Part shown: one piece after another, positions 45,267 through 54,456 of the stretch | Position numbering within the stretch: position 1 is the first letter of the stretch | Layout: every line of letters begins with the position of its first letter | Translations under genes and position numbers: made by a program | The notes under the pieces: generated by a model | What the model saw: the letters and a program-made list of their open reading frames with translations, nothing else | Databases searched by the model: none | What the model was told of the DNA's origin: nothing | Assembly: GCA_949751835.1 (NCBI GenBank) | Contig: CATKHK010000074.1 | Coordinates: 1 to 64,000 of the forward strand | From: Blepharisma japonicum | Taxonomy: Eukaryota; Ciliophora; Heterotrichea; Heterotrichida; Blepharismidae | DNA: 64,000 nt | Reading direction: 5' to 3'

Positions 45267-47051
45267 ATGGCAACCTTCTCTAAACGACTATTTGAAAGCC
45301 TCGAGAAACTGAATGAAATGGGCCAGCTGCTACTGGTTGCTAACAACATCGGTGGAATTAGTGAAGGAGAGAGAAACGCCTTTAAAGAACTTGCCATCCA
45401 GAAGCATCCAGGAATGCTCGCAGGCCTCGAAGTCTTTAAACTAGACAGAAATACTGACCTCCTTGTTGACACCTGGAGACGCTTTATTGGTGAAGCGACG
45501 CCTCAACGTCAAGCTACTCCTCCAGTTCAAGCATCAGCTAAAACTCCAGAGGCCAAAGAAGAAGTCAAAACCAACTTGACAAAAGACGATTTAGCCCAAT
45601 ACTTTTCAGTAAAACTGAAAAATAAAATCCCTGACCCTAACCGAGCTGCAGATACGATTATTGCTCTATTTGGAACTCAAGGAGAGGTTGAAAAAGAAAA
45701 GCTTTTAAACTGGATAAATAATGGTGGACTCAAAAAATTCATCAAATTCAATAGTGAATCTGCTACTGGAAAATTTATAAAAAATGCACTACCTGGATTA
45801 AAAAAAGTGATGAACCCTCTTATTGAGAGCCCAAAAATTGCGGAGGACGAAATTGTAAAACTTAGAGACATCATAGGGCTTGGAGGAGAAAAACCAAAAG
45901 TTTTGGTAAACGATATTAGAAACAAAATGGGCAAAAGACCAGGAATTTCATTAGAAGAATTCACAGAAATTATATTAGGAGTTCAGCAAACTCAAGAAGG
46001 CTGGGAGCAGATGAGAAAAAAGAACGCCTTAAAGATGCTTTTTGAAATCTTAGACGAAAATAAAAACGGTCAATTAGATAACGATGAAATTCTAAACTCA
46101 GTTATCATATTATGCGGTGGGTCTCCTGAAGATAAAATTGAAGCTGTGTTTACTTTATACGACATCAATGGAGATGGCCTTATTTCGTTTGATGAATTAC
46201 TTGCACATCACACTGCTGCCTTTAAAATAATGTTCGCAGCTCGTCCTGAATTACGATCAACATGTGGGGAAACCCCTGAAACGCTTGCCCAAATTACTGT
46301 TGAAAGCATTTTCCAAGAAATTGACGTGAATAATGATAAGGTAATTACTCTTCCTGAGTTTAAAGCTTGGTATAACAAAGAAAATATAACTGATGACCTG
46401 AAAAGTGATAGAGATGCGAAGATTGAAGCTTTTACTAATAGAAAAGAACAGCTGATAAATAGATTGAGAGAAACCAAAAAGCAGTTAACATCTCAAGAAA
46501 ATATTGACTTAGTTATGGAGCAAAAAGAAGCAACAGGACTTGGTGAGGTTAATGTTTATGATGCATTAAGGATATTTAAGGAGCACAACACTACAGGATT
46601 TTTCTCAAGGCAGCAATTTAGCGGAATTCTAAAAGATCTAGTCAATAAGTATTCAGGAATCAAAGTAAACGAAGAAGCTTTCCATGGGGTAGCGTCTCAG
46701 CTGTTTTTGAAATTTGATAATGATGGAAATGGAGTTGTTAGCATAGAAGAACTGTTTTGTGGGCTCTCAGTATTATGTGCAGGAAGCTTAGCTAGCAAGC
46801 TAAAGGCAGCAGTTGAATGCTTTGATCAGTCAGGAGATGGGCAACTGCAGTTTTCAGAAGTAGTTAGATATTTTAAATCAGTATTTAATATGCTGATTCC
46901 TGATGATGTTACTGATATCAAGCCTTCCCAAATTGCTGCAGCCACTGCTAAGAACTTGTTTGCTACAGTGGGTGCTAATATTGAAAGTGACGGAATTAGT
47001 TATGAGATTATCAAGAATTGGGTAGACACGCATCAAAGACAAGGCCTTTAA
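45267..47051 (+). CDS. Multi-EF-hand calcium-binding protein
   Basis: 594 aa, one exon, no TGA. Five EF-hand loops are visible: DENKNGQLDNDE (~263), DINGDGLISFDE (~299), DVNNDKVITLPE (~352), DNDGNGVVSIEE (~489) and DQSGDGQLQFSE (~524). The N-terminal ~240 residues are helical without a motif. Some loops have good Ca ligands at positions 1, 3, 5 and 12. Probably a Ca2+ sensor or buffer of the cortex; ciliates have many such proteins. Its codons are less AT-biased than the neighbours, suggesting high expression. Confidence 0.88.
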   Translation: MATFSKRLFESLEKLNEMGQLLLVANNIGGISEGERNAFKELAIQKHPGMLAGLEVFKLDRNTDLLVDTWRRFIGEATPQRQATPPVQASAKTPEAKEEVKTNLTKDDLAQYFSVKLKNKIPDPNRAADTIIALFGTQGEVEKEKLLNWINNGGLKKFIKFNSESATGKFIKNALPGLKKVMNPLIESPKIAEDEIVKLRDIIGLGGEKPKVLVNDIRNKMGKRPGISLEEFTEIILGVQQTQEGWEQMRKKNALKMLFEILDENKNGQLDNDEILNSVIILCGGSPEDKIEAVFTLYDINGDGLISFDELLAHHTAAFKIMFAARPELRSTCGETPETLAQITVESIFQEIDVNNDKVITLPEFKAWYNKENITDDLKSDRDAKIEAFTNRKEQLINRLRETKKQLTSQENIDLVMEQKEATGLGEVNVYDALRIFKEHNTTGFFSRQQFSGILKDLVNKYSGIKVNEEAFHGVASQLFLKFDNDGNGVVSIEELFCGLSVLCAGSLASKLKAAVECFDQSGDGQLQFSEVVRYFKSVFNMLIPDDVTDIKPSQIAAATAKNLFATVGANIESDGISYEIIKNWVDTHQRQGL

Positions 47052-47626
47052 TTTAATTCTTATTTACTTAAATTTAAATAAAAACCTAAGATTCCTCGAA
47101 TTTCATTGTTCATTAAATGAATACACATCTTGGTATGGAAATTCAACTTTCAGTTGAAAATCTTGAATAAGGGCAAGTCTAGTAATTTGATATTACAAAG
47201 ACGAAGCTTGAAGAAAATATATGCTATGAATTAATTGTTATTAAAATAATACTTAGCTGAATTTTTCAATAGATATCACAACAAAGATCTATTTTTTTGA
47301 ATTTGACAATGACATCATATACCAAGTTATTAATGGATGTGAAAATGGAGGAATCTTGATAGAAACTGAGATTTAATGACTTAAAAATGTTAAAGAGTAT
47401 GCAGAAATCATGGGAGAAGGTGATAAATGAGTCATTAAAGATAAAAGCTCTAGAAATAGCATATATAAATGCATCCATACTTTAAATGTTCAAAGCTGGG
47501 CAAGATGCAGCTCACTAGCTCTTTATGAATGACTCAAAATTTAGCATCTGTGATATGATTTACACAATCCCTAGGTCTAATTTAAACTAAACCCTGCACA
47601 GTATCAATTAAATTAAAATCATGCAA
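47052..47626. other. Intergenic with a possible relic
   Basis: At about 47270-47530 the plus strand, with TGA as Trp, reads KIYFFEFDNDIIYQVINGC, a TAA, then WLKNVKEYAEIMGEGDKW and more without a good start. This looks like decayed coding DNA; no family recognised. Confidence 0.3.
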
Positions 47627-48952
47627 TTATTGTATATCCAGTGATTGATTATTAGATTTATCATAATTTTCCCTATTAAGTTTTCTGATATCTTTAATCA
47701 TCATCTTAAAAAATCTTCTATATTGAGATTTCATGGAAGGGTCTTTTTTTCTCAAATTATTTTCAATAATGAGGGTGAGCTCTTCAGCTTTGTCCCGCTC
47801 GAAACGGTTTTGCATTAGAATTTTTATTATTTTTCTGCAAGCAAGCTTTCTTAGGTCAGGATTTGCAACTGAATCGTCAGTACTTGATCCATGATTGCTT
47901 AAAAGAGGAACATCATATACTTCTTGCTCTATATTAGCACTTTTTGGCTCAGGCAATTGGATTATCTCTTCTTGGACTGCTTTTTTTTCCTCCACTTTTG
48001 GTTTTGGTGGTGGGACTATGACTTCTTTGATTTCATCTTTCTTAATTTCCTTATTAGGCAAATTTTCAAATGAAGAGTTATCTGAAAACTTACATTCTTT
48101 TCTAGATACTTTAATTTTCTCACATATTCCCAGTCTCTCACCAATAATCTTTCTTTTCCAATATAAATAAAGCTTATGCCCTAGCTTTGCAAGAGCTCTT
48201 AAGCTAGGGTCAGAATTATCAATAAATTCTTCTTTAAACAGTTTAACAGATTTCAAAATATCACAAGATTTTAACAAAGATAAGGTAGGTTCTATTTCTA
48301 AAAGCATTTGAAAATACGCATATAGATTTTGAGCCGTCATAGACTCATTCTTAGTCCCATGAGAATTCAAATATAAAAATCCGCTGATTACTTTTTCTAT
48401 CTTCATTATCTTGTTCTAAATGATTGTTACAAGTAATCCTGAAAGATTATCATCCTTTGAGTCAAAATTATTTTCAGAAATTTTTAAATCTAAAGATTTT
48501 TCGATATTTTTCAATTCAGTTGGTAGATCATTAGACTCGGGCTTTATAATAGAGTCCTTTCTTTTTCTAGGAAAAGCAGGCTGATTGATATCGAGGTTGG
48601 CTTTGCTTAGGCTTTCGATAGGTATTTTTCCTCTAAACATTTTATTTGCAGCTTCAATGCTTTTGAGTAGATACTAGGTAAATTTTACTTTATTTTTGGA
48701 AGATGAATAAACATCATAGTTTTCTTTATAGTCACATATACTTGTAATAGGAAGTATAGAGCTACCTATCAATTACCTCGAATTTTCGCCAATAAAATTC
48801 ACGAAAAACTGTCGCTGAGTAATTTTCCCGGTATCTTCATCTTCAACCTCTTCAATCTCAGATATCTTATTAGAAATTACTATGGATGGTCACCATGGAT
48901 ACCCGCGAATTTTAGCCCAAACCATTTGATCTTTTGCAAAGGTCTTTCGCAT
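47627..48952 (-). CDS. PWWP plus TFIIS-domain nuclear protein (LEDGF/HDGF-like)
   Basis: 426 aa over four exons; 15-nt introns at 48762-48776, 48674-48688 and 48416-48430, each with an in-frame stop. An N-terminal PWWP domain (KDQMVWAKIRGYPWWPSIVI; the second W of PWWP is TGA) has the FFVNFIG strand. A linker with RKRK leads to a TFIIS N-terminal-like helical bundle (LLKSCDILKSVKLFKEEF), a KEVIVPPPKPK linker, and a TFIIS central-domain-like segment (LRKLACRKIIKILMQNRF; SQYRRFFKMMIKDIRKLN). PWWP reads H3K36-methylated nucleosomes and TND domains bind elongation factors, so a role at transcribed chromatin is likely. Confidence 0.85.
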
Positions 48953-49382
48953 CGGTTAATTTAAAATATTGGCCATAGATTTTATGTATCGAAGTCGATT
49001 TAGAATAATTTGGGCTTAATAATAAAAATTATATTGCCAGTTTGACAATGCATTCACGAAAAAATATCAGTTCTTTACATAATCAAATACTTGAGAGTGC
49101 TAAGATATTTTTAAATGAAATATTTCAAATAAAAATAGATCTTGTTTTTTGATGAGGATTTCAGAGTTTATTCAGTTTTTCTAATATTTGATTCACCAGC
49201 CTTAAAAATGAGAAATTTTTGTAATTCAATTCTAAACTAAGAAATTAAAATTACCTAAAAAATAAAACCATTAAAGTTTTTAACTAAAAGAGTTAAGTTA
49301 AAACACAAATGATTGACTTTATTTATTAAAATCTTATTCTAGAGAAAATACAATTTTAAATAAATGTAGAGTTAATTTTAAG
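48953..49382. other. Intergenic
   Basis: 430 bp between the start of the PWWP gene and the end of the ketoacyl-synthase gene, both on the minus strand. AT-rich; nothing recognisable. Confidence 0.4.
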
Positions 49383-50522
49383 CTATTCTAGTGATGAATA
49401 AGTTACAGCTGAAGAATGAGTTCCGAATCTCAAATCATGAACTAAAGCGCATTTTTCTTTATGTTTTGCTATTTTCGTTACAAAATTCAAATCAAATTCA
49501 GAATCCTTCAAAGCCAACATTGGAGGAATGATTTTTTGATTCAATGATAATATTGCAATAACACTTTCCGATATTCCTGCAGCTGATAATAAATGCCCAA
49601 TACTTGATTTAATACAACTAACTTTTGCGTTTGGGTATGTGCTTTTAATAATTTCTGCTTCAACAGCATCTTCTTCACCTCCAGACCCATTCGCAAAAAT
49701 AATTCCTGGTGCAAATTCTCCATTTCCAGACGCTTTCAAAACTGCTTCATTTTCTTCTTCCGATTTCACATTAAGTTTACTTCCGAATCCATTAACCTCT
49801 GCATAAATCCTAGCACCTCTTTCCTTCGCATGCTCCAATTCTTCCAGAACAATTGAAGCAGCCCCTTCTCCTAAAATCGTCCCATTTCTTTCCCTTCCAA
49901 AAGGTCTAATTTCATTCTCATTCGACAAAATATTCATCCCATTCATAAATCCTGCTAAATTATCATCAATTTCAGGGCTTCCTCCCGAAACAACCATATA
50001 GTCTGCTTCTCCTCTTTTAATTGTAAAATATGCATCACCGATTGACTGTAATCCACCTGCAATTGAAGAGCATGGTCCTTTTGCTTGAGCAATAATTGCT
50101 GCATTAGAAGCGGCAATTCCTCCAGCGATTTTGAGCCAAAATTTCCTATCAAATGAAGATGAAATAAGAGGTTCAAAAAGATCTTTTGTAGAGCTAGTTA
50201 TTAGGGATTCAATTACTCCACATTTTACTTGCTCAGACTCTGTTTCTGGGGCATAACCTGCGTCATATATAGCTTGGATTGTAGCGTCAATAAATAAAGC
50301 ATTTTGAAGATTTTGGGCTTGCTAAATGAGAATTACTTGTGTGTTTTCAAGAGCAGATTCGAGTGAAAAACTTTGAGGGATTTTTCCAGCTGCTTTTATG
50401 TAGGGAGATGAGACTGGAATAATTCCGATTTCTTTACGACAGAGAGCGTTTCATGAGTCTGCAAGTGTCAAGCCAACAGAGCTGATCATGCCAAGACCTG
50501 TTACCACGACCCTTCTTTTCAT
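49383..50522 (-). CDS. Ketoacyl-ACP synthase (KAS II-like) homologue lacking catalytic Cys and one His
   Basis: 374 aa (KAS II enzymes are ~410-430); one 15-nt intron at 50322-50336 (gtaattctcatttag). The thiolase-fold start RRVVVTGLGMISSVG, GEADYMVVSGGSPEI, FGRERNGTILGEGAASIVLEE and KSSIGHLLSAAG are clear KAS signatures. At the nucleophile position, where KAS has TAC-T-G, the sequence reads GPCSSIAGGLQSIGDA: about four residues are missing and the aligned residue is Ile, with a Cys only beside GP. The first catalytic His (NAHGTST in KAS) is Asn (FANGSGG); the Lys and second His remain. It may be a non-elongating partner or regulatory subunit. No clear mitochondrial targeting peptide. Confidence 0.82.
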
Positions 50523-50825
50523 ATAAAATGGTCATTTTAAAGCAATTTTTGACAGAAAAATGATGATATTAGATATCCATTAAGTGAGTAATATTTAATT
50601 TTTACTTTTAATATTTTTAAAGGTCGTTAAGATGCAATTGATCATAATATCTATTTTTAATTTCACTTGAAATTTCATTATTGATTATAATTTTGTGAAT
50701 ACTTCTTTTATTTTATCTATTTTAATCTTATGCTTGCTTTTATAAATATCGTATTATTTTATTATATTTTCAAGCCTTAAAGAAATGGCAAATTTTCATA
50801 AATTCCACATATATTAAGCAAATAA
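50523..50825. promoter_or_regulatory. Divergent intergenic region
   Basis: 303 bp between two outward-reading genes; AT-rich, no distinctive element seen. Confidence 0.4.
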
Positions 50826-52319
50826 ATGTCCTATTTCCCCATAAGACCAGTTTGATCTTTTTTTCTGAATTCCAAGCCTAGGACTCTAATTAACGGTGAC
50901 ATAATTGGTTTTATTGATAAAATAATTAACGAAGAAGCTCAGATTCTAACCTTTGAAAGCGAGCATGAAGATTTAGAAAATTTTGCACATAAGCGATTTT
51001 CTTCACAATCCAAGCTAAATAATGCTATCAAAATGAAGAGTAGCACTAGAATTTTCGACTGTAAATTATTGAGGTTCATTGCTAAATGATATCACTTTTT
51101 ATTTCCTTCTAACTTATCTTTTATTGGACTATTGACTTTATTATTATTAATTTGACTATCAACCTATTTGCCATCTGACAGAAGCTATACTATGATTGGT
51201 TCTGTCACTATTTTAGCTGCAGTTTTGGTAAAATTGATTTTTTTTAATAGAAAGGCGCATAAAGAATCGGATAAAGAATCCAAATATGCTTTATCCATTA
51301 TCCATAATGGATTATTTTCCGAGCATGATCAAGTTTCATTAAACCCAGGAGATATCATATTAGCTGAATTCAAAACATCAAATTTAAGCAAATACAGTAT
51401 GCCAAGGGAAAAGCATCTAAAATCAAATAAATTGGAAGAACTCCAATCACGAATAATTATCTTTAAGGCTTCTAAAAACTGGCTAAATGATAAAGAAAGG
51501 TTAAATATTTCACAAAGCTTTGCAGAAGATTTAATTAAATGTGAAATGGAGCTTGAATCGAATTTCAATTTAAAGACTTTTTCTCACCTTATACAACTTT
51601 ATACTTATGCAATAATGTTTTATGAAGATATAAAAGAGCCAAAAAGAAAAATTTTCAAGCAGCGTCTTCATTCACTATTATTAAAAACTGATTTAATTAA
51701 GCTTTCAAATTCAGAATTTCAGCATAATGAAGATTGCTCTCAAAAACATCTTAAGATACACTCAAGGCTGCATAAATCTAAGCAAAGAAGGCAGCCTTCA
51801 GACGATTTTTGTATTGAATATTGGCATCCTTATGAAATTTCAGAAATTCATGAAATAAATGCTGAAGAAACTATTGAGAGGCATAACAGCAATAATATTT
51901 CTATTTGAAATAGAGTTCAAGAAGATATGAGAAATCAAGCAGAAAATTTAACCGAGAGAATTAATGGTAGAAGAAAGAGCATTTTTAACCAGTCTTTTAA
52001 TAGTCTGAATATGTCTAATCTGTCAGATCGATCTGATTTGGAAGATTTTGAAGTAAAGTTTGAACTGTATCAAATAGAACTTGAAGCACTGATGGATCAA
52101 TTTGTTGATAAGGCTTTAACAGAAACAATGGAAATAAAAAATAGATATAGAGAAAGTGTTAAGGAATTGGAAGATATTGATAATATTTTTGTGCAAAATA
52201 AAATGAGGGTGGAAGCTGAAAGGATGATGAAAAAAGAAATTGATGAAACAAATCAAAGAATTGATGAAGAAAAAAAGAAGACAATTTTGATTCTAAGGCA
52301 AAAATTCAAATTATTATAA
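50826..52319 (+). CDS. Two-span membrane protein, possibly related to the N-terminus of P4-ATPases
   Basis: 497 aa, one exon with four TGA-Trp codons that join several frames. After ~85 residues comes KWYHFLFPSNLSFIGLLTLLL, a span, a short loop (YLPSDRSYT), a second span and RKAHKESDKESKYALS, then LNPGDIILAEF. This order recalls the first two spans and the following loop of lipid flippases, but the phosphorylation (DKTGT) and ATP-binding domains are absent. The C-terminal part is helical and charged (EAERMMKKEIDETNQRIDEE). It could be a divergent or truncated relative, or an unrelated protein. Confidence 0.6.
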
Positions 52320-52965
52320 ATTAAATTATATAGCTAGCAATTTTAATATTTTAGTAAAATAAAATTTTTAATGAATAAACACTTTTAAAAGGAATCTAAG
52401 TGTAATAAAATACTCATTAATTTTAAATAAGAATATTCATTCATTTAGAAATTAAATCTAAATCATTAAAAATAGCCTGAGAGTTTAATGTCCATTTCTA
52501 AGCAGGAACTAAATTTAGCTATAGATATATTAAGCCTAAAAGATCAAAACCCTTATCATGGATGTGATATATTATAATATAGCCACATTAATTATTTACT
52601 TTACCACTAATCTGATGCCTTTTAATGACTTTTCTAGTTAAGCTTTTATGTCTAAATTAAAATATTTTCCTCATTCATGTTTTTAAGGAAAAGAGAAAAG
52701 AATCGAGCATAGAATTATATTTAAGATTAAGCATATTTATGCCAAAATCAGTAATATAATCCAAGCCAATCTCAAGTTCAGTACATTTTTAAAAGGATTT
52801 AAAAAATTCAAAAAATTGAATTTTTATCTATAACATAGCGAACATATCTCTTGGCTTTCTTGGTTTTAAAAGTATTTGTGCACTAAGCACAAATCGTTTA
52901 TAAAGGTGCTTATCATTAATTCTTAAGAAATTTATATTTCATTATATGTTAGATATAAAAGTAAA
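52320..52965. other. Intergenic
   Basis: 646 bp between genes on the same strand. A 29-codon frame beginning at about 52488 (MSISKQELNLAIDIL) is too short to support. Nothing else seen. Confidence 0.4.
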
Positions 52966-53987
52966 ATGGACCCAAATGAAAACAACAACTCTATTACTTC
53001 TCAAGAGACCCTTCAGTTTTCCCCCAACCATCTAAGTTTTGTTGACGAGATAGAAGCCAAAGAACACTCAATCACAAAGAAAAAGCTCTCCATCTCAAGC
53101 CCAACCAGCTACATCTCCGACAATAGTTCTCAAAACTCCCCATCCACCAAATCTCACACAAAATCGAATTCCTGGACTTTAAAGCCACTTGTAAACTCAA
53201 ACAACAATTTTGGGCTTGAAAAATCCCGGTTTATTGCACATATAGACGATCATTTTATTTGTAAAATATGCTCATATGTGGTAACCAATCCAGTTGAATG
53301 TGAGTCATGTGAAAACCTTGTCTGTAAAAATTGCTGGATAAATGCTGGACGTTGTCCTCATGACTGCGAAGAATTTTCGACCAAAAAAATCGCTAAATAT
53401 GCAGCTGCTGTGTACTCGAATTTCAATTTATGATGCAAGAACCATGCACTTGGCTGCACTTTTACAGGTCTTATACCTGATGTTTTGGCACATGAAATTG
53501 ATTGCTTGTATATTTTTGTGAAGTGCCAAAACCCGCTGTGTAAAAATGATTTACTGAAAGCTGACAAATATAAAGGGCCAAATTCTTTATTGGTTTGTAG
53601 TGACATAGTTTGGGCGCATTAGTAGATTTATAAAGTCTTATGTTTTTATCCTTATTTTCAATTATATGCAAACATATAGTGGAATTTCATCAAGAAAATT
53701 TTGAAGACCCACTAGATTTGCTTAAAAGCTTCTCTTTTCATTTAGAAGAAGCAAAAAAAATTATGGAATTGCAGATAAGAGAAGAAATGAATGATCAAAT
53801 ACAGAAAATTGCAAAGAAAAATAAACAGATCAGTGAGGCAAGCTATGAAAAAGAAAGGCTTGAAGAAAAAATCCATAAGCGGCTGAGTTATTATCATTCT
53901 GGGAGATGGAATGTCAATAGTAGGCTTTGGAGCTGCTGCGGGAATACCAATAAGTATTCAAACGGATGTAGAGAAATAGGCGACTAA
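52966..53987 (+). CDS. RING/TRAF-type zinc finger protein, interrupted by a 59-nt stretch
   Basis: Disordered Ser-rich N-terminus, then a RING-like finger (CKICSYVVTNPVECESC, CKNCW, CPHDC; ~95-140), then TGA-Trp and TRAF-like Cys/His repeats (CKNHALGCTFTG, HEIDC, VKCQNPLCKND). Before the 59 nt the frame ends LLVCSDI; after it, in another frame, it resumes CKHIVEFHQENF, a coiled coil (LEEAKKIMELQIREEM) and a Cys-rich end (RLWSCCGNTNKYSNGC) common in ciliate TRAF-type proteins. The two parts fit as one protein only if 53608-53666 is absent from the mRNA or somatic DNA. Such proteins are usually E3 ligases or adaptors. Confidence 0.7.
53608..53666. other. 59-nt TA-bounded interruption in the zinc-finger gene
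   Basis: Lies between GACATA and TGCAAA; both ends abut TA (53606-53607 and 53665-53666). Removing one TA plus the insert joins the two reading frames exactly. It starts with GT but does not end in AG and is far longer than every other intron in the window. Candidates: a germline-type internal eliminated sequence kept in this copy, an unusual intron with other borders (for example 53597-53679), or a real lesion. Confidence 0.45.
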
Positions 53988-54132
53988 TTATACAATTTAA
54001 TATATACATATAAATCAATTAGTTTTCGTAAAAATAAATTACCATCTGTAAGATATCAAAAGAATTGTAAAAAATCACTCCAATAATTGGCTCCAATTAT
54101 AATTTAAAACATAATAGCTATTATTCAATAAA

Positions 54133-54348
54133 ATGAAAGAATTAATTATCTCAAGCTTATTACTAGGACTTTCAAGAGCAGCATCAACAGATACAGAGAG
54201 CATACCAATTAATCCTGCAGCACTTTCTGGAATCCTCATTGTCTTAATGCTTTTGGTTTTCTTATATGTTGGATTAAATGCACTTGGGAGTGTTGAAGGC
54301 CCAACTACGTACTCAAATGTTCCTCTTATGGTTGGAAAAGAAAAATAA
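54133..54348 (+). CDS. Small type I membrane protein
   Basis: 71 aa. Signal peptide (MKELIISSLLLGLSRAAS, cleavage likely after residue 16-17), a short luminal part, one span (ALSGILIVLMLLVFLYVGLNAL) and a ~20-residue cytosolic tail with EGPTTYSNVPLMVGKEK. The span plus tail resemble the C-terminal end of V-ATPase accessory (Ac45/Voa1-like) proteins, but the match is weak. ATG at 54133, stop TAA. Confidence 0.65.
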   Translation: MKELIISSLLLGLSRAASTDTESIPINPAALSGILIVLMLLVFLYVGLNALGSVEGPTTYSNVPLMVGKEK

Positions 54349-54456
54349 ACTTATCTTACTTATTAAAATTAATGCTTTTGAATGATAAAATTAATTATTA
54401 CGATCATAGTTATTAACGATTTAATTAATTATAATGACTTAATACAGTTAAAATTG

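Noticed and set aside
53608-53622. 15-nt intron gtttgggcgcattag in the zinc-finger gene
   Set aside because: It keeps the frame and leads directly into TAG, so it does not connect the two parts of the gene.
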